A DNA stretch of 64,000 bases from Enterobacter sp. ENT03 (GCF_019218745.1 NZ_JAHUXA010000004.1:62001-126000); one strand, 5' to 3'. Shown: positions 1-9,909, counted from the first letter of the stretch. A program made the numbers and translations. Notes: generated by a model from the sequence alone, not told the origin.

Positions 1-1663
1 GGCCGGTCAGCATGCCTTTTACCGGTTTGTCGGTCAGTGACTGGGCGTATTTCGCCCACTCGACGGTGATGGCTTCCGGGCGGCTGACATCACCAATGAC
101 CACCGGCGGTTTTACGCAGCGGGAGCCGTAACTCTGCACCCAGCCATTCTGCGTGAACACGAAGCCGTCGAGGTGCTCGCCGAAGTATTCCACCATGTCG
201 TTACGCTCGGCTTCCCCGTGTACCAGCACATCCAGCCCTAAGCGTTCCTGTTCGGCAATCGCCTGTTTAATATGTTCCGCGATGCCGGTGCGATAGTTGC
301 CCGCGTCTAAACGTCCCTGTTTGAAATCCAGACGCAGGCCGCGGATCTCGGTGGTCTGCGGGAAGGAGCCGATGGTCGTTGTCGGCCACGCCGGCAGGTT
401 AAAGCGCTCGCGCTGGGCTTTTGCGCGTTCCGCATAAGCGCTCTGGCGCTGGCTGTCCTGCGGGGTGATGGCCGCCAGACGTTGTTCCACGGCGGCATTG
501 TGAACCCGCGTTGAACTGCGACGCGCCTGGATCGGGGCGCTCCATTCTGTCAGTTTTGCTGTCTCGCCGCTGTTTAGCGCATCGCGCAACAGCGCCAGTT
601 CTTCGCATTTTTGCAGGGCAAAGGCGAACCAACTTTTAACTTCCGCATCGAGGCGGGTTTCCACTGAGAGATCGATCGGGCTGTGCAGCAGCGAGCAGGA
701 CGAGGCCACCCACAGATCGCGTTTACCGACGATCTCTTTAATCTGCGCATATTTCTCCGTCAGATCGGCGCGCCAGACGTTACGACCATTGATCACACCG
801 GCAGAGAGCAGCCAGTCGGACGGCAGACGGCGGTGCAGTTCGTTGACGTCATCCTTACCGTGTACCAGATCCACATGCAGACCCTGGACCGGCAGCGCGG
901 TGATGGTGTCGAGGTTTGGCGTCACGCCTTCAAAATAGGTGGTCAGCAGCAGTTTGACCTGCCCGGTGAGCGCATCGTAAGCCGGTTTGAACGCGTCCAG
1001 CCACGCCTGCGGCAGCTCCAGCACCAGCGCCGGTTCGTCAATCTGCACCCACTCCACGCCGCGTTTCGCCAGTTCACCCAGCACCTGCTGATAAACCGGC
1101 AGAATGTCCGCAAGCAGACTCAGACGGTCAAACGGCTCGCCTTTCACTTTGCCGAGCCACAGGTAGGTCACCGGGCCTAACAGCACAGGCTTGACGCTGT
1201 GTCCAAGGGCGAGGGCTTCGTCGACCTCTCCCAGCAGCTGCGTCCAGGTGAGTTTGAACTGCTGGCCTTTGGTGAACTCCGGCACCATGTAGTGATAGTT
1301 GGTGTTAAACCACTTGGTCATTTCTGCGGCCGCTGCCGGTTCGCCGGTCGGCGCACGGCCACGACCAATGCGGAACAGGGTGTCGATGTCGACGGATCCA
1401 TCGTTGTTCTGATGACGAGCCGGCACGTTACCGAGCAGCAGGCTGGTGGTCAGAACATGGTCGTACCAGGCGAAATCGCCCACCGGCAGCAGGTCAATGC
1501 CCGCCTGTTTTTGCTGATCCCAGTGGCGGGCGCGCAGTTCGCGTCCCACCGCCAGTAATTCTTCACGGCTGGTGTTACCCGCCCAGTAGCTTTCTTGCGC
1601 TTTTTTCAGTTCGCGGCGCAGGCCAACGCGAGGGAAACCGAGGGTGTGGTTGCGAATTGTCAT
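1..1663 (-). CDS. metE: Cobalamin-independent methionine synthase (5'-part; 3' end outside window)
   Basis: Transfers the methyl group of 5-methyltetrahydropteroyltri-L-glutamate to L-homocysteine in the cytoplasm, the last step of methionine synthesis without vitamin B12. The visible part is about 554 codons of a protein that is normally about 753 residues, so the missing C-terminal third, which carries the zinc and homocysteine ligands, lies to the left of the window. The N-terminus [20 protein letters not shown] is nearly identical to E. coli MetE, and the frame stays open to the edge. It is transcribed divergently from its activator gene metR. The 118 bp between them hold MetJ-type met boxes and a MetR-type palindrome. 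Nothing looks broken in the part seen. Confidence 0.97.
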   Translation of the reverse strand, partial: MTIRNHTLGFPRVGLRRELKKAQESYWAGNTSREELLAVGRELRARHWDQQKQAGIDLLPVGDFAWYDHVLTTSLLLGNVPARHQNNDGSVDIDTLFRIGRGRAPTGEPAAAAEMTKWFNTNYHYMVPEFTKGQQFKLTWTQLLGEVDEALALGHSVKPVLLGPVTYLWLGKVKGEPFDRLSLLADILPVYQQVLGELAKRGVEWVQIDEPALVLELPQAWLDAFKPAYDALTGQVKLLLTTYFEGVTPNLDTITALPVQGLHVDLVHGKDDVNELHRRLPSDWLLSAGVINGRNVWRADLTEKYAQIKEIVGKRDLWVASSCSLLHSPIDLSVETRLDAEVKSWFAFALQKCEELALLRDALNSGETAKLTEWSAPIQARRSSTRVHNAAVEQRLAAITPQDSQRQSAYAERAKAQRERFNLPAWPTTTIGSFPQTTEIRGLRLDFKQGRLDAGNYRTGIAEHIKQAIAEQERLGLDVLVHGEAERNDMVEYFGEHLDGFVFTQNGWVQSYGSRCVKPPVVIGDVSRPEAITVEWAKYAQSLTDKPVKGMLTG

Positions 1664-1694
1664 TTTGTACCCCTTATGGAATTTTCAGGATTTT

Positions 1695-1718
1695 AGCCGT
1701 CCAGATGTTTACACTTCC
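1695..1718. promoter_or_regulatory. Candidate MetJ met-box array in the metE-metR intergenic region
   Basis: Three consecutive 8-mers, AGCCGTCC, AGATGTTT and ACACTTCC, match the met-box consensus AGACGTCT at 6, 6 and 5 of 8 positions. MetJ with S-adenosylmethionine represses metE in E. coli by binding tandem, degenerate met boxes in this same interval. Spacing and position fit; binding itself is inferred. Confidence 0.5.
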
Positions 1719-1769
1719 ATAATGTGTAGGTACTGTATATTCCTCAAGCGCAAATTGTTCATGCCGGAG

Positions 1770-1782
1770 TGAAGGACTTTCA
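1770..1782. promoter_or_regulatory. MetR-type palindrome TGAA-N5-TTCA overlapping the metR start codon
   Basis: The bases TGAA-GGACT-TTCA fit the MetR consensus TGAA-N5-TTCA exactly, and the last base is the A of the metR ATG. MetR, with homocysteine as co-effector, activates metE and represses its own gene. A site on the start codon would suit autorepression. A chance match of an eight-base motif is possible. Confidence 0.4.
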
Positions 1783-2735
1783 TGATCGAGATTAAACATC
1801 TGAAAACGCTACAGGCGTTACGGAACAGCGGATCCCTTGCGGCGGCGGCGGCGACGCTGCATCAGACGCAATCCGCCCTCTCCCACCAGTTCAGCGATCT
1901 GGAGCAGCGCCTTGGCTTTCGGTTATTTGTGCGTAAAAGTCAGCCGCTACGCTTTACGCCGCAGGGCGAGATCCTGTTGCAGCTGGCGAATCAGGTACTG
2001 CCGCAAATCAGCCGGGCGTTGCAGGACTGCAACGAGCCGCAGCAGACGACGCTGCGCATTGCCATCGAATGTCATAGCTGTATTCAGTGGCTGGCGCCGG
2101 CGCTGGAGATTTTCCGCGCGAAATGGCCGCAGGTGGAGATGGACTTTAAATCCGGCGTGACCTTTGATCCGCAGCCTGCGCTGCAACAAGGCGAACTGGA
2201 CGTGGTGCTGACCTCCGACATTCTGCCGCGCAGCGGTCTGCACTATTCACCGATGTTTGATTATGAAGTGCGGCTGGTGCTGGCCCCGGATCATCCGCTG
2301 GCGGCAAAAGCGCGTATTACCCCGGAAGATCTGGCCTGCGAAACGCTGCTGATTTACCCGGTGCAGCGCAGTCGTCTGGATATCTGGCGGCATTTCCTGC
2401 AACCGGCTGGCATCACCCCGGCGCTGAAAAGCGTCGATAACACGCTGCTGCTGATCCAGATGGTGGCGGCAAAAATGGGTATCGCGGCCCTGCCGCACTG
2501 GGTGGTTGAGAGTGTTGAACGCCAGAATTTGATTGTCACCAAAACCCTGGGCGAGGGGCTGTGGAGCCGGCTGTACGCTGCCGTGCGCGATGGCGAGCAG
2601 CGTCAGCCGGTGACGGAGGCGTTTATTCGCGGAGCGCGGGATCACGCCTGCGATCATCTTCCTTTTGTGCGGAGCGCGGAGCGACCCAGTGGCGATGCAC
2701 CCACAGCGAAGCGACTATCACCGACCCACCAATGA
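1782..2735 (+). CDS. metR: LysR-family methionine regulator MetR
   Basis: Homocysteine-responsive transcriptional activator of metE, metH and related genes. The 317-residue length equals that of E. coli MetR. The N-terminal winged helix-turn-helix lies at about residues 4-62 (core [20 protein letters not shown]), followed by the two-lobed LysR effector domain with the segment [17 protein letters not shown]. The start at 1782 gives the family N-terminus [11 protein letters not shown], with a purine-rich GGAGTGAAGGA stretch upstream. The last 113 bp overlap, tail to tail, the 3' end of yigM on the other strand. The same convergent arrangement is recalled in E. coli, so it is probably ancestral. 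Confidence 0.97.
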   Translation: MIEIKHLKTLQALRNSGSLAAAAATLHQTQSALSHQFSDLEQRLGFRLFVRKSQPLRFTPQGEILLQLANQVLPQISRALQDCNEPQQTTLRIAIECHSCIQWLAPALEIFRAKWPQVEMDFKSGVTFDPQPALQQGELDVVLTSDILPRSGLHYSPMFDYEVRLVLAPDHPLAAKARITPEDLACETLLIYPVQRSRLDIWRHFLQPAGITPALKSVDNTLLLIQMVAAKMGIAALPHWVVESVERQNLIVTKTLGEGLWSRLYAAVRDGEQRQPVTEAFIRGARDHACDHLPFVRSAERPSGDAPTAKRLSPTHQ

Positions 2736-3522
2736 TAAAGCTGGGCCAGTGCGGCTGCTGATGCCAGATCGCCAGATTGACCAGCAGACCCGCGGGCACA
2801 TGCATATTATTCATGATGCCCAGCGTGCCCGCATCCACCTGCGTGGCACCGTAGTTCCACATGAAGTAACCGATGCCGGATGCCGCCACGCCAAGAAACA
2901 CCAGAATGCTCCATTGCAGCGTGGTTTCCGGTAATTTCTGCGCGTTGCCCATCATAAACCAGGCGATGACCGCCACCACAAACGCGCCCATATAGAACCA
3001 GGCAAAAGCGTTATGTTGCGGCATCGGGCGGGTTTCCATCAGGCGCTTATAGCCCACCATGCCAATCGCAAAACTGATATTCGACAACTGCACCAGCAGC
3101 AGGCCGGTCCAGAAGTGATCCGTCACCTGGTCGTAACGGATAATTCCCGCACCAATCACCGCCAGCAGAGCGCTAAAGGCGTAGCCCCAGCGCAGGCGGC
3201 GCTTGCTCATCAGGTCATAAATCAGGGTGATATACAGCGGCGTCAGGACGGTGAACAACAGCAGTTCCGAAACCGTCAGGTAGAGATAGGCATGGAAACT
3301 CAGCATATACATGATGCCGAGTTGCATGGCACCCACCAGCATATAGAGCGCGATGGTTTTCACATCATGCCCGCGGGTGCGCAGGAACGGTAAAAAGACC
3401 AGCGCCGCCAGACCGACGCGCACCAGCACGGCGAAATAGCTGTCAACATGACCGGCAAGGTATTCGCCAAACAGGCTGAAGGAAAACGCCCACAGAACGG
3501 TGGTGATGATCAGTAACGCCAC
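2623..3522 (-). CDS. yigM: Biotin transporter YigM (EamA/DMT family)
   Basis: Inner-membrane carrier of the drug/metabolite transporter superfamily; the E. coli homologue takes up biotin. The 299 residues have the ten-helix EamA pattern, for example [17 protein letters not shown] at the N-terminus and the late [18 protein letters not shown] helix, and match E. coli YigM along the whole length. The start is a GTG at 3522; no better in-frame ATG precedes it, and the E. coli protein begins at the same residue. It converges on metR with a long 3' overlap. The short upstream stretch to yigL contains the palindrome TGAGTGCTCA, whose role is unknown. Confidence 0.93.
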   Translation of the reverse strand: MALLIITTVLWAFSFSLFGEYLAGHVDSYFAVLVRVGLAALVFLPFLRTRGHDVKTIALYMLVGAMQLGIMYMLSFHAYLYLTVSELLLFTVLTPLYITLIYDLMSKRRLRWGYAFSALLAVIGAGIIRYDQVTDHFWTGLLLVQLSNISFAIGMVGYKRLMETRPMPQHNAFAWFYMGAFVVAVIAWFMMGNAQKLPETTLQWSILVFLGVAASGIGYFMWNYGATQVDAGTLGIMNNMHVPAGLLVNLAIWHQQPHWPSFIIGGSVIVASLWVHRHWVAPRSAQKEDDRRRDPALRE

Positions 3523-3593
3523 AATGAATGTCTCTTTGATTAGTGAGCACTCATTGTAGCGGACTTCACGGTTGACAACTGACCACTATTTAA

Positions 3594-4394
3594 TCAGTCG
3601 AGAAACAGTTTACGCAGATAGTTGGGGACGGCGTTATCGGCGTTAGTGCCGATCACTTCCAGCTCCGGATGCAGATCTTTCAGACGCTGGTGCGCATTCG
3701 CCATAATGCAGCCTTTGCCCGCCATCGAGAGCATCTCCGCGTCATTCATGCCGTCGCCAAAGGCGATGCAATTCTGTAAGCCATAGCCCATGGCTTTCGA
3801 TACCGCTTCCAGCGCATGGCCTTTCGAGACGCCGCCCGCCATCACTTCCAGACAGGTGAGCGTGGAAAAACTCACGTTAACGCGATCGCCCCAGCGGGCG
3901 TTGATCGCCTGCTCCAGCGGCAGCAGCTTTTCATGACTTTCGCAGCTAAAGAAAATTTTACTGACGTTATCCGCATCCAGCAGCCCCGGCTCAAACAGCG
4001 AGTAGCTGAAGATCGCCTCTTTGAAAAAGCGCATTTCATCCGGGCGGTGACGGTTGATAAACCATTCGTCATCACGATAAACGTTGGTGAGAATATCCGG
4101 GTTCGCATGCACCACGCCAAACAGGTCGCTGGCGATGTCGCGATCCAGATTATGGGTGAAGACCAGATTGCCATCGGTGTCATGCACTCGCGCACCGTTG
4201 GAGGTGATCATATAGGCTTTGATGCCCAGATTATCGCGGATCTGGCCGACATCGACATGGTGACGGCCAGTGGCGAAGACAAAGTTCACACCGCGCGCGG
4301 TCAGCAGTTTTAACGTTTCTTTCGCGTAAGGTGAAAGGGTATGGTCGGGAGAGAGCAGCGTGCCATCTAAATCAGACGCAACAACCTGATACAT
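3594..4394 (-). CDS. yigL: HAD-superfamily sugar/pyridoxal phosphatase YigL
   Basis: Cytoplasmic Cof-type haloacid dehalogenase phosphatase; the E. coli protein acts on pyridoxal phosphate and on sugar phosphates accumulated during phosphosugar stress. Motif I is SDLDGTLL with the nucleophile at D8 and the acid/base at D10. Motif IV is FGDGMNDAEML near residue 215. Residues between them form the C2B cap. The ATG at 4394 gives the 266-residue family length. A TTG four codons upstream is possible but leaves no spacing to the AGAGG ribosome site. It lies 8 bp downstream of pldB, so the two are probably one operon. In Salmonella, SgrS stabilises a pldB-yigL message; whether that regulation exists here cannot be seen. 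Confidence 0.94.
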   Translation of the reverse strand: MYQVVASDLDGTLLSPDHTLSPYAKETLKLLTARGVNFVFATGRHHVDVGQIRDNLGIKAYMITSNGARVHDTDGNLVFTHNLDRDIASDLFGVVHANPDILTNVYRDDEWFINRHRPDEMRFFKEAIFSYSLFEPGLLDADNVSKIFFSCESHEKLLPLEQAINARWGDRVNVSFSTLTCLEVMAGGVSKGHALEAVSKAMGYGLQNCIAFGDGMNDAEMLSMAGKGCIMANAHQRLKDLHPELEVIGTNADNAVPNYLRKLFLD

Positions 4395-4402
4395 AAGAAA
4401 AT

Positions 4403-5428
4403 TCAACCTCTGGACAAAGCGGGAGACCCGCCGGGTGAGTTATGCCTGTCGAAAAAATCGACAATGGCGTTAAGCGCGACTGAGCGCATAGCGTCCTTTT
4501 CGAAAAGGATCTCATGGTAAGCGCCTGGAATAACCAGCGGTTTGCCTCCCTCGCAAGGATGGCCCGCTGCGGCGCGAATTTCACAAAAACGGTCATGCAT
4601 GCGGTTATCCACGACCCGCTCTTCTTCCGCCTGGATAAGCAGCACCGGCGTGGCGTCGTTCGCCGCCCCTGCCAGCACCATTTCGCCCGCGCGTATTCCT
4701 TCCCGCACCCAGTGATTGGTCGGCCCGCCGACGCGCAGCTGTGGATCGTCAGCATAGAAGCGCAGATTGCGACGATAGCGCTCCCGACTGTGGGTCAGCA
4801 CGTTAAGGCTAAAGGGCAGCGGCTGCCAGCGCCCGGTACCGATGGCGTAACTGTCGCGCATACGCGGGTTGCCTTCGGCCCAGTCAAGAATATGCCGCAC
4901 CATCCAGTCCGGCAGACGTATGACAATGCCAAACATCGGCGCCGTCAGGGCGATGGCATCACACGCCTGCGGCATGCGTTGCAGGAACAGTGTGGAGATC
5001 GCGCCGCCCATCGAATGCGCCAGAATGTAGCGTTTGCGCCACGGGCCCGGCGTCACTTCCTGCGCCCAGAAGGCGGCCAGATCCTCGACGTAATCATCAA
5101 AATTATCGACGTGCCCGCGATGGCTGTCGGAAAGCAGACGCCCGGAGCGCCCCTGCCCGCGGTGATCAATGATCAGGACATCAAAGCCGAGATGAAACAG
5201 ATCGTACGCCAGTTCGGCGTATTTCACGTAACTTTCGATGCGTCCGGGGCAGACGACAATGACCCGATCGTGGCTGGCGGCGCGAAAGCGCACAAAGCGT
5301 ATCGGGATATTATCGACGCCGATAATTTCGGCTTCCTCGCGCTGACGCCAGAAATCGGTCAGCGGTCCGTGAGCGAATGCCGCAAACGCGTTTTCTCTTG
5401 TTTCCCAGTCCATTTTCTGCCGAAACAT
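4403..5428 (-). CDS. pldB: Lysophospholipase L2
   Basis: Membrane-associated alpha/beta hydrolase that removes the acyl chain from lysophospholipids and can transfer it to phosphatidylglycerol. The nucleophile elbow HSMGG is at residues 138-142 (Ser139). The acid and base candidates lie in the C-terminal region, ending with the motif PGAYHEILFEKD. The start at 5428 (MFRQKMDWETREN) follows the E. coli N-terminus and gives 341 residues; an 18-codon in-frame extension upstream is unsupported. yigL follows after 8 bp. It is divergent from rhtB. Confidence 0.95.
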   Translation of the reverse strand: MFRQKMDWETRENAFAAFAHGPLTDFWRQREEAEIIGVDNIPIRFVRFRAASHDRVIVVCPGRIESYVKYAELAYDLFHLGFDVLIIDHRGQGRSGRLLSDSHRGHVDNFDDYVEDLAAFWAQEVTPGPWRKRYILAHSMGGAISTLFLQRMPQACDAIALTAPMFGIVIRLPDWMVRHILDWAEGNPRMRDSYAIGTGRWQPLPFSLNVLTHSRERYRRNLRFYADDPQLRVGGPTNHWVREGIRAGEMVLAGAANDATPVLLIQAEEERVVDNRMHDRFCEIRAAAGHPCEGGKPLVIPGAYHEILFEKDAMRSVALNAIVDFFDRHNSPGGSPALSRG

Positions 5429-5536
5429 TGGGTCTGAACCCCCGACTGCCGTGTAATATCGTTTTTTCAGGCCGCGCCACACCGTACGCTAACAATAAGG
5501 TATTGTGGCATAAAAAATGTCATCCAGGGAGTTCAC

Positions 5537-6157
5537 ATGACCTTCGAATGGTGGTTCGCCTACCTCATTACCTCAATCATCCTCAGCCTGTCGCCGGGTT
5601 CCGGTGCCATCAACACCATGACAACCGCCATGACGCATGGCTATCGCGGTGCGGCGGCGTCGATCAGCGGATTACAGGCCGGTCTTGCTATTCATATCGT
5701 GCTGGTGGGGATTGGCCTGGGGACGCTGTTTTCCCGTTCGGTGATGGCCTTTGAAGTGCTGAAGTGGGCGGGCGCGGCCTATCTGGTCTGGCTGGGTATT
5801 CAGCAGTGGCGCGCCGCCGGGGCGCTGGATCTCAACACGCTGGCGAGCACCCCGTCGCGCGGGCACCTGTTCCGTCGGGCGGTATTTGTGAATCTCACTA
5901 ATCCCAAGAGCATCGTGTTTCTTGCCGCGCTGTTCCCGCAGTTTATCGTGCCGCATCAGCCGCAGATCATGCAGTACGTGGTGCTCGGCACCACCACCAT
6001 CGTGGTCGATATTATTGTGATGATTGGCTACGCCACGCTGGCGACACGGATTGCGTCATGGATCAAAGGCCCGCGCCAGATGAAAGCGCTTAACCGGATC
6101 TTTGGCTCGCTGTTTGTGCTGGTCGGCGCGCTGCTGGCCTCCACCCGCCACGCGTAA
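5537..6157 (+). CDS. rhtB: Homoserine/homoserine-lactone exporter RhtB
   Basis: LysE-superfamily inner-membrane efflux protein for homoserine, homoserine lactone and related amino acids. The 206-residue length equals E. coli RhtB. The N-terminal helix carries the family motif [21 protein letters not shown], followed by about five more hydrophobic segments. A ribosome site AGGGAG precedes the ATG by 7 bp. In E. coli, rhtB and rhtC are immediate convergent neighbours. Here they are separated by an Rpn-family gene, so about 1.1 kb has been inserted downstream of rhtB. Confidence 0.95.
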   Translation: MTFEWWFAYLITSIILSLSPGSGAINTMTTAMTHGYRGAAASISGLQAGLAIHIVLVGIGLGTLFSRSVMAFEVLKWAGAAYLVWLGIQQWRAAGALDLNTLASTPSRGHLFRRAVFVNLTNPKSIVFLAALFPQFIVPHQPQIMQYVVLGTTTIVVDIIVMIGYATLATRIASWIKGPRQMKALNRIFGSLFVLVGALLASTRHA

Positions 6158-6239
6158 GTAAATCGGGAAGGCGGCTCGCAAAATCCGTCTTCACGCAGTG
6201 CCAGAATGCCGCCACTGATGTCACCACGGACGGCATACC

Positions 6240-7292
6240 ATGGCAGAAACAGCCACACCCCACGATTCGGTATTCAAAACGTTCCTTTCCCGCGTGGAAA
6301 CCGCGCGGGATTTTATTGAAATACACTTACCGCCTGCCCTGAGATCGGTCTGCGATCTGCAGACCCTGCGCCTGGAATCCGGCAGTTTTGTCGAAGACGA
6401 TTTGCACCCCTATTACAGCGATATTCTTTATTCACTAAAGATGACAGGCGGCGACGGCTACATCTATGTGCTTATCGAACATCAAAGCTCGCCCGATAAA
6501 CATATGGCCTTCCGGTTGATGCGCTACGCGGTGGCCGCCATGCAACGTCACCTGGAAGCCGGGCATTCCGCCCTTCCCCTGGTGATCCCGGTACTTTTCT
6601 ATCAAGGGCGGCGCAGCCCCTGGCCCTGGAGCCTGAACTGGCTGGACGGTTTTCCTCATCCGCAACTGGCCCGGCAGCTCTACAGTAGCCCATTCCCGCT
6701 GGTGGATATTACCGTCATCCCTGATGAGGAGATCATGCAACATCGCAGCATGGCGGCACTGACGCTCATCCAGAAGCATATCCGCCAGCGTGACCTCGCC
6801 CTGCTGCTGGACCAGCTCGCTGGCCTGCTGATAGAGGAGCACATGAGCGGACACCAAATTGCGGTACTGGTAAAATATATGATTCATGCCGGAGAAACGC
6901 ATGACGTGAAAACGTTATTGTATGAACTGGCGCGCCGCGTGCCACAACAAGGAGATAAGCTGATGACAATCGCTGAACAGTTAAAATTGATGGGGCGGAC
7001 AGAAGGACTCCTGCAAGGGATACAAGAAGGCATACAGCAAGGGATAGAGGAAGGACTCCTGCAAGGGATACAGGAAGGCATACAGCAGGGGATAGAGGAA
7101 GGACTTCAGCAAGGGATGCAAGAAGGGCTTCAGCAAGGGATAGAGGAAGGACTACACCAGGGGATCCTCGAAGGTCAACGCGCCGCACGGCAGGAGATTG
7201 CGCGACAGATGCTGCTAAAGGGTTTCGACAAGCACGCGATCATCGAAATGACCGGTCTGTCGCAGGAGGAGTTGCAGCACCTCTGCCATTAA
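6240..7292 (+). CDS. Rpn-family recombination-promoting nuclease (Transposase_31 / PF04754 type)
   Basis: A 350-residue protein of the RpnA-E family, Mg-dependent DNA endonucleases of the PD-(D/E)XK fold that promote RecA-independent recombination. The N-terminal domain shows HDSVFKTFLSRVETARDFIE, then EDDLHPYYSDILYSLK and YIYVLIEHQSSPDKHMAFRL, where D, E and Q are the candidate metal ligands. From about residue 256 to 314 the protein is a run of QG/EG tetrads such as QGIQEGIQQGIEEG, then a short C-terminal helical domain ending in MTGLSQEELQHLCH. It stands alone between rhtB and rhtC, where E. coli has nothing, with no insertion-sequence ends or target duplication visible. The ribosome site is weak. 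Its role in the host is not established. Confidence 0.88.
   Translation: MAETATPHDSVFKTFLSRVETARDFIEIHLPPALRSVCDLQTLRLESGSFVEDDLHPYYSDILYSLKMTGGDGYIYVLIEHQSSPDKHMAFRLMRYAVAAMQRHLEAGHSALPLVIPVLFYQGRRSPWPWSLNWLDGFPHPQLARQLYSSPFPLVDITVIPDEEIMQHRSMAALTLIQKHIRQRDLALLLDQLAGLLIEEHMSGHQIAVLVKYMIHAGETHDVKTLLYELARRVPQQGDKLMTIAEQLKLMGRTEGLLQGIQEGIQQGIEEGLLQGIQEGIQQGIEEGLQQGMQEGLQQGIEEGLHQGILEGQRAARQEIARQMLLKGFDKHAIIEMTGLSQEELQHLCH
7003..7180 (+). repeat. In-gene tandem repeat encoding (Q/E)G-xx tetrads
   Basis: About fourteen 12-bp units of the type caagggatacaa/gaaggcatacag, grouped into imperfect 24- and 48-bp copies, encode alternating QGxx and EGxx. The 48-bp block starting near 7006 recurs with two changes near 7054. 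Such repeats are typical of Rpn tails and are prone to copy-number change in multiples of 12 bp, which keeps the frame. Confidence 0.85.
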
Positions 7293-7330
7293 AAACACCC
7301 ACCCGTATTGACGCCGGGTGGGCATGCTTT
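7291..7330. terminator. Probable bidirectional terminator between the rpn gene and rhtC
   Basis: Inverted repeat CCCACCCG (7298-7305) / CGGGTGGG (7315-7322) with a 9-base loop, flanked by AAAAA on the left and CTTTT on the right. It lies between two convergent stop codons, so it can serve both genes. Confidence 0.65.
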
Positions 7331-7950
7331 TAACGGGAAACAATCAGATGGATCCCGAAGCCCGCGAACAGCGCCCCGGCAACACCATCGATCCATTTCG
7401 CCATCCGCTGGTAACCGCGACGCATCGTCGGCAGCGCAAACAGGCTCGCCACGACGGTAAACCAGGCGAAGGTTTCCAGCGAAATCAGAATGAAAATACC
7501 CCAGCGTTCCGCGGATCCCACGTTATCGCCAACAAACAGCGAGAAGACGGAACCGAAGTAAATAATCGCTTTCGGGTTGGCCAGATTGGTCAGCAGCCCT
7601 TTCAGGAAGCTGCGGCCGCTGGTCGCCAGTTCCACCTGCGGTGCCGGTGCGTCTGGATCTTTTTTCTGCAGCGCGCCACGCAACATCTTGTAGCCCATCC
7701 AGCACAGATACAGCCCGCCGCCGACCATAATGATGTTATGCAGCCACGCCATTTTTTCGAGGATCAGGTTCAGGCCAAGCAGCGCCACGCCCGCCCAGAC
7801 CATGACGCCGGTGGTGATACCCAGTACGCCCATCATGGCTTCTTTACGTGAACGGCTAACGGCAGTCTGCGAAACAAAGAAGAAATCTGGCCCCGGGCTC
7901 ATCAGCGCAACGATATGCACCAGTGCCACGGTGAGAAATAGCATTAACAT
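7330..7950 (-). CDS. rhtC: Threonine exporter RhtC
   Basis: LysE-superfamily inner-membrane efflux protein; the E. coli homologue exports L-threonine. It has 206 residues with the N-terminal signature LMSPGPDFFFVSQTAVSRSRKEAMMG, then about six hydrophobic segments ending WIDGVAGALFAGFGIHLI. The ATG at 7950 gives the family N-terminus MLMLFLTVALVHIVALMSPG. It is transcribed in the same direction as recQ, 61 bp upstream, and converges on the inserted rpn gene. Confidence 0.94.
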   Translation of the reverse strand: MLMLFLTVALVHIVALMSPGPDFFFVSQTAVSRSRKEAMMGVLGITTGVMVWAGVALLGLNLILEKMAWLHNIIMVGGGLYLCWMGYKMLRGALQKKDPDAPAPQVELATSGRSFLKGLLTNLANPKAIIYFGSVFSLFVGDNVGSAERWGIFILISLETFAWFTVVASLFALPTMRRGYQRMAKWIDGVAGALFAGFGIHLIVSR

Positions 7951-8011
7951 AAACAGCTCGCGGGGGAAAAATTCATTGGGATCTCATCCTGACACTTTTT
8001 TACGTGATTGA

Positions 8012-9841
8012 CTACTCGTCATCGTCGCCATCCACATGCGAGCGGATCAGCGCCATAAACTCTTTACCAAAACGCTCCAGCTTGCGCATTCCCACGCCGT
8101 TAACACTGAGCATTTCGCTGGCGGTGATCGGCGTCTGTTCCGCCATCTCGATCAGCGTTGCATCGTTAAACACCACATACGGCGGAATGTTCTCTTCATC
8201 GGCGATGGCTTTGCGCAGTTTGCGCAGTTTGGCAAACAGCTTGCGGTCATAGTTGCCGCCGAAGACTTTCGGGTTATTGCGCGCTTTGATAGCCACCACG
8301 CGTGGCACGGCGAGCTGCAACGGGACTTCCGCCCGCAAAAACGGACGCGCGGCCTCGGTAAGCTGTAGCGCGGAATGCTGGGCGATATTTTGCGTCACTA
8401 CCCCCAGATGAATGAGCTGGCGGATCACACTGACCCAATGCTCGGTCGTCTGGTCGCGCCCTTCACCATAAATCTTGAGTTTGTCGTGACCTAAATCGCG
8501 GATACGCTGGTTATTCGCGCCGCGCAGCACTTCCACGACGTATCCCATACCGAAGCGCTGACCGACACGATAAATCGCCGACAGCGCCTTTTGCGCGTCC
8601 ATTAACCCGTCGTACTGACGCGGCGGATCAAGGCAAATATCGCAGTTGCCGCACGGCTCCTGACGCCCTTCGCCAAAATAGTTGAGCAGCACCAGACGGC
8701 GGCAGGTCTGCGCTTCAGCGAACGCGCCCATGGCGTTCAGCTTGTGGCGTTCGATGTCCTGTAACTGACCTTGCGGCTTCTCTTCCAGACACTTACGCAA
8801 CCAGCCCATGTCGGCGGGATCGTAGAACAGCATGGCTTCTGCGGGCAGGCCGTCACGCCCGGCGCGACCGGTTTCCTGATAGTAGGACTCGATATTACGT
8901 GGAATGTCGAAATGCACCACAAAGCGCACATTCGGCTTGTTGATCCCCATGCCGAATGCCACTGTCGCCACCACAATTTGCAGGTCGTCGCGCTGGAATT
9001 TTTCCTGCACCTCGGCACGCACGCTGTGTTCCAGACCGGCATGATAGGCTCCGGCGCTGAAACCACGGCTTTGCAGACGGGCGGCGGTATCTTCAACCTT
9101 GGCGCGGCTGTTACAGTAAATAATGCCGGATTTACCTTTCTGATCCTGCACATAGCGCAGCAGCTGATCGAGCGGCTTGAATTTTTCCATCAGCATATAG
9201 CGGATGTTCGGGCGGTCGAAACTGCTGACCTGGATCAGCGGATCGTTAAGACCCAGCAGGTGAACAATATCATTGCGGGTGGTGTCGTCTGCCGTGGCGG
9301 TCAGCGCCATAAACGGCAGCGACGGGAAGCGCGCACGCAGCTGCCCCAGGGCGGCATATTCCGGGCGGAAGTCATGGCCCCACTGGGAAATACAGTGCGC
9401 TTCATCAACGGCAACCAGTGCCGGATTCCAGTGGGCAAGATGCTCAAGGAAATTATCCAGCATCAGGCGTTCCGGCGCGATGTACAGCAAGCGGATCTGC
9501 CCGTTGCGACAACCTGCCATCACCTCTTGCTGCTGCTCGCGGGTTTGCGTGGAGTTCAGACAGGCGGCGGCCACGCCGTTCGCCAGCAGCTGATCCACCT
9601 GGTCTTTCATCAGCGAGATCAGCGGCGAGACAACAATAGTCAGACCGTCGAGTACCAGCGCCGGGATCTGATAACACAAGGATTTGCCGCCGCCGGTAGG
9701 CATCACGACCAGACAGTCGCGGCCTTCCAGCACGGTATCAATGATTGTCTGCTGACCGGGGCGGAATTGCTGATAGCCGAAGGTTTCCTGCAAGACCTGT
9801 TTCGCCAGCGATGCCTGATTCATTACTTCCGCCTGCGCCAC
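8012..9841 (-). CDS. recQ: ATP-dependent DNA helicase RecQ
   Basis: 3'-5' superfamily 2 helicase that unwinds recombination and repair intermediates and starts RecFOR recombination. The 609 residues equal the E. coli length. Walker A is TGGGKS at residues 49-54 and the Walker B / DEAH box is [13 protein letters not shown] near 145. The zinc-binding cysteines follow in CRR...EPCGNCDIC near 380-403, then the winged helix and the C-terminal HRDC domain ([21 protein letters not shown]). The start is a GTG at 9841 giving MAQAEVMNQ; the next in-frame ATG would cut six residues. rhtC follows and pldA precedes on the same strand. Confidence 0.97.
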   Translation of the reverse strand: MAQAEVMNQASLAKQVLQETFGYQQFRPGQQTIIDTVLEGRDCLVVMPTGGGKSLCYQIPALVLDGLTIVVSPLISLMKDQVDQLLANGVAAACLNSTQTREQQQEVMAGCRNGQIRLLYIAPERLMLDNFLEHLAHWNPALVAVDEAHCISQWGHDFRPEYAALGQLRARFPSLPFMALTATADDTTRNDIVHLLGLNDPLIQVSSFDRPNIRYMLMEKFKPLDQLLRYVQDQKGKSGIIYCNSRAKVEDTAARLQSRGFSAGAYHAGLEHSVRAEVQEKFQRDDLQIVVATVAFGMGINKPNVRFVVHFDIPRNIESYYQETGRAGRDGLPAEAMLFYDPADMGWLRKCLEEKPQGQLQDIERHKLNAMGAFAEAQTCRRLVLLNYFGEGRQEPCGNCDICLDPPRQYDGLMDAQKALSAIYRVGQRFGMGYVVEVLRGANNQRIRDLGHDKLKIYGEGRDQTTEHWVSVIRQLIHLGVVTQNIAQHSALQLTEAARPFLRAEVPLQLAVPRVVAIKARNNPKVFGGNYDRKLFAKLRKLRKAIADEENIPPYVVFNDATLIEMAEQTPITASEMLSVNGVGMRKLERFGKEFMALIRSHVDGDDDE

Positions 9842-9861
9842 ATCTACCCCATTTACCCGAA

Positions 9862-9891
9862 ATAAAAACAGGCGCTATTTTCAGCGCCTGC
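9862..9891 (-). terminator. Rho-independent terminator downstream of pldA
   Basis: Read on the minus strand, CAGGCGCT-N6-AGCGCCTG is followed by TTTTTATTT. It lies 19 bp after the pldA stop and just upstream of recQ, so recQ is probably transcribed from its own promoter. Confidence 0.8.
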
Positions 9892-9909
9892 GAGTGAAAC
9901 TGCAATGCT

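Noticed and set aside
683-1180. Open frame of 165 codons on the plus strand opposite metE
   Set aside because: It is antisense to a strongly conserved gene; its composition is the mirror of metE codons and there is no ribosome site.
4514-5437. Open frame of 307 codons on the plus strand opposite pldB
   Set aside because: Antisense shadow of pldB in GC-rich DNA; the protein has no recognisable domain.
7003-7180. Repeats that might be taken for a CRISPR array
   Set aside because: Units are contiguous, 12 bp, translated in frame, and have no spacers or cas genes.
8771-9865. Open frame of 364 codons opposite recQ
   Set aside because: Antisense shadow; RecQ on the other strand is complete and conserved in every motif.
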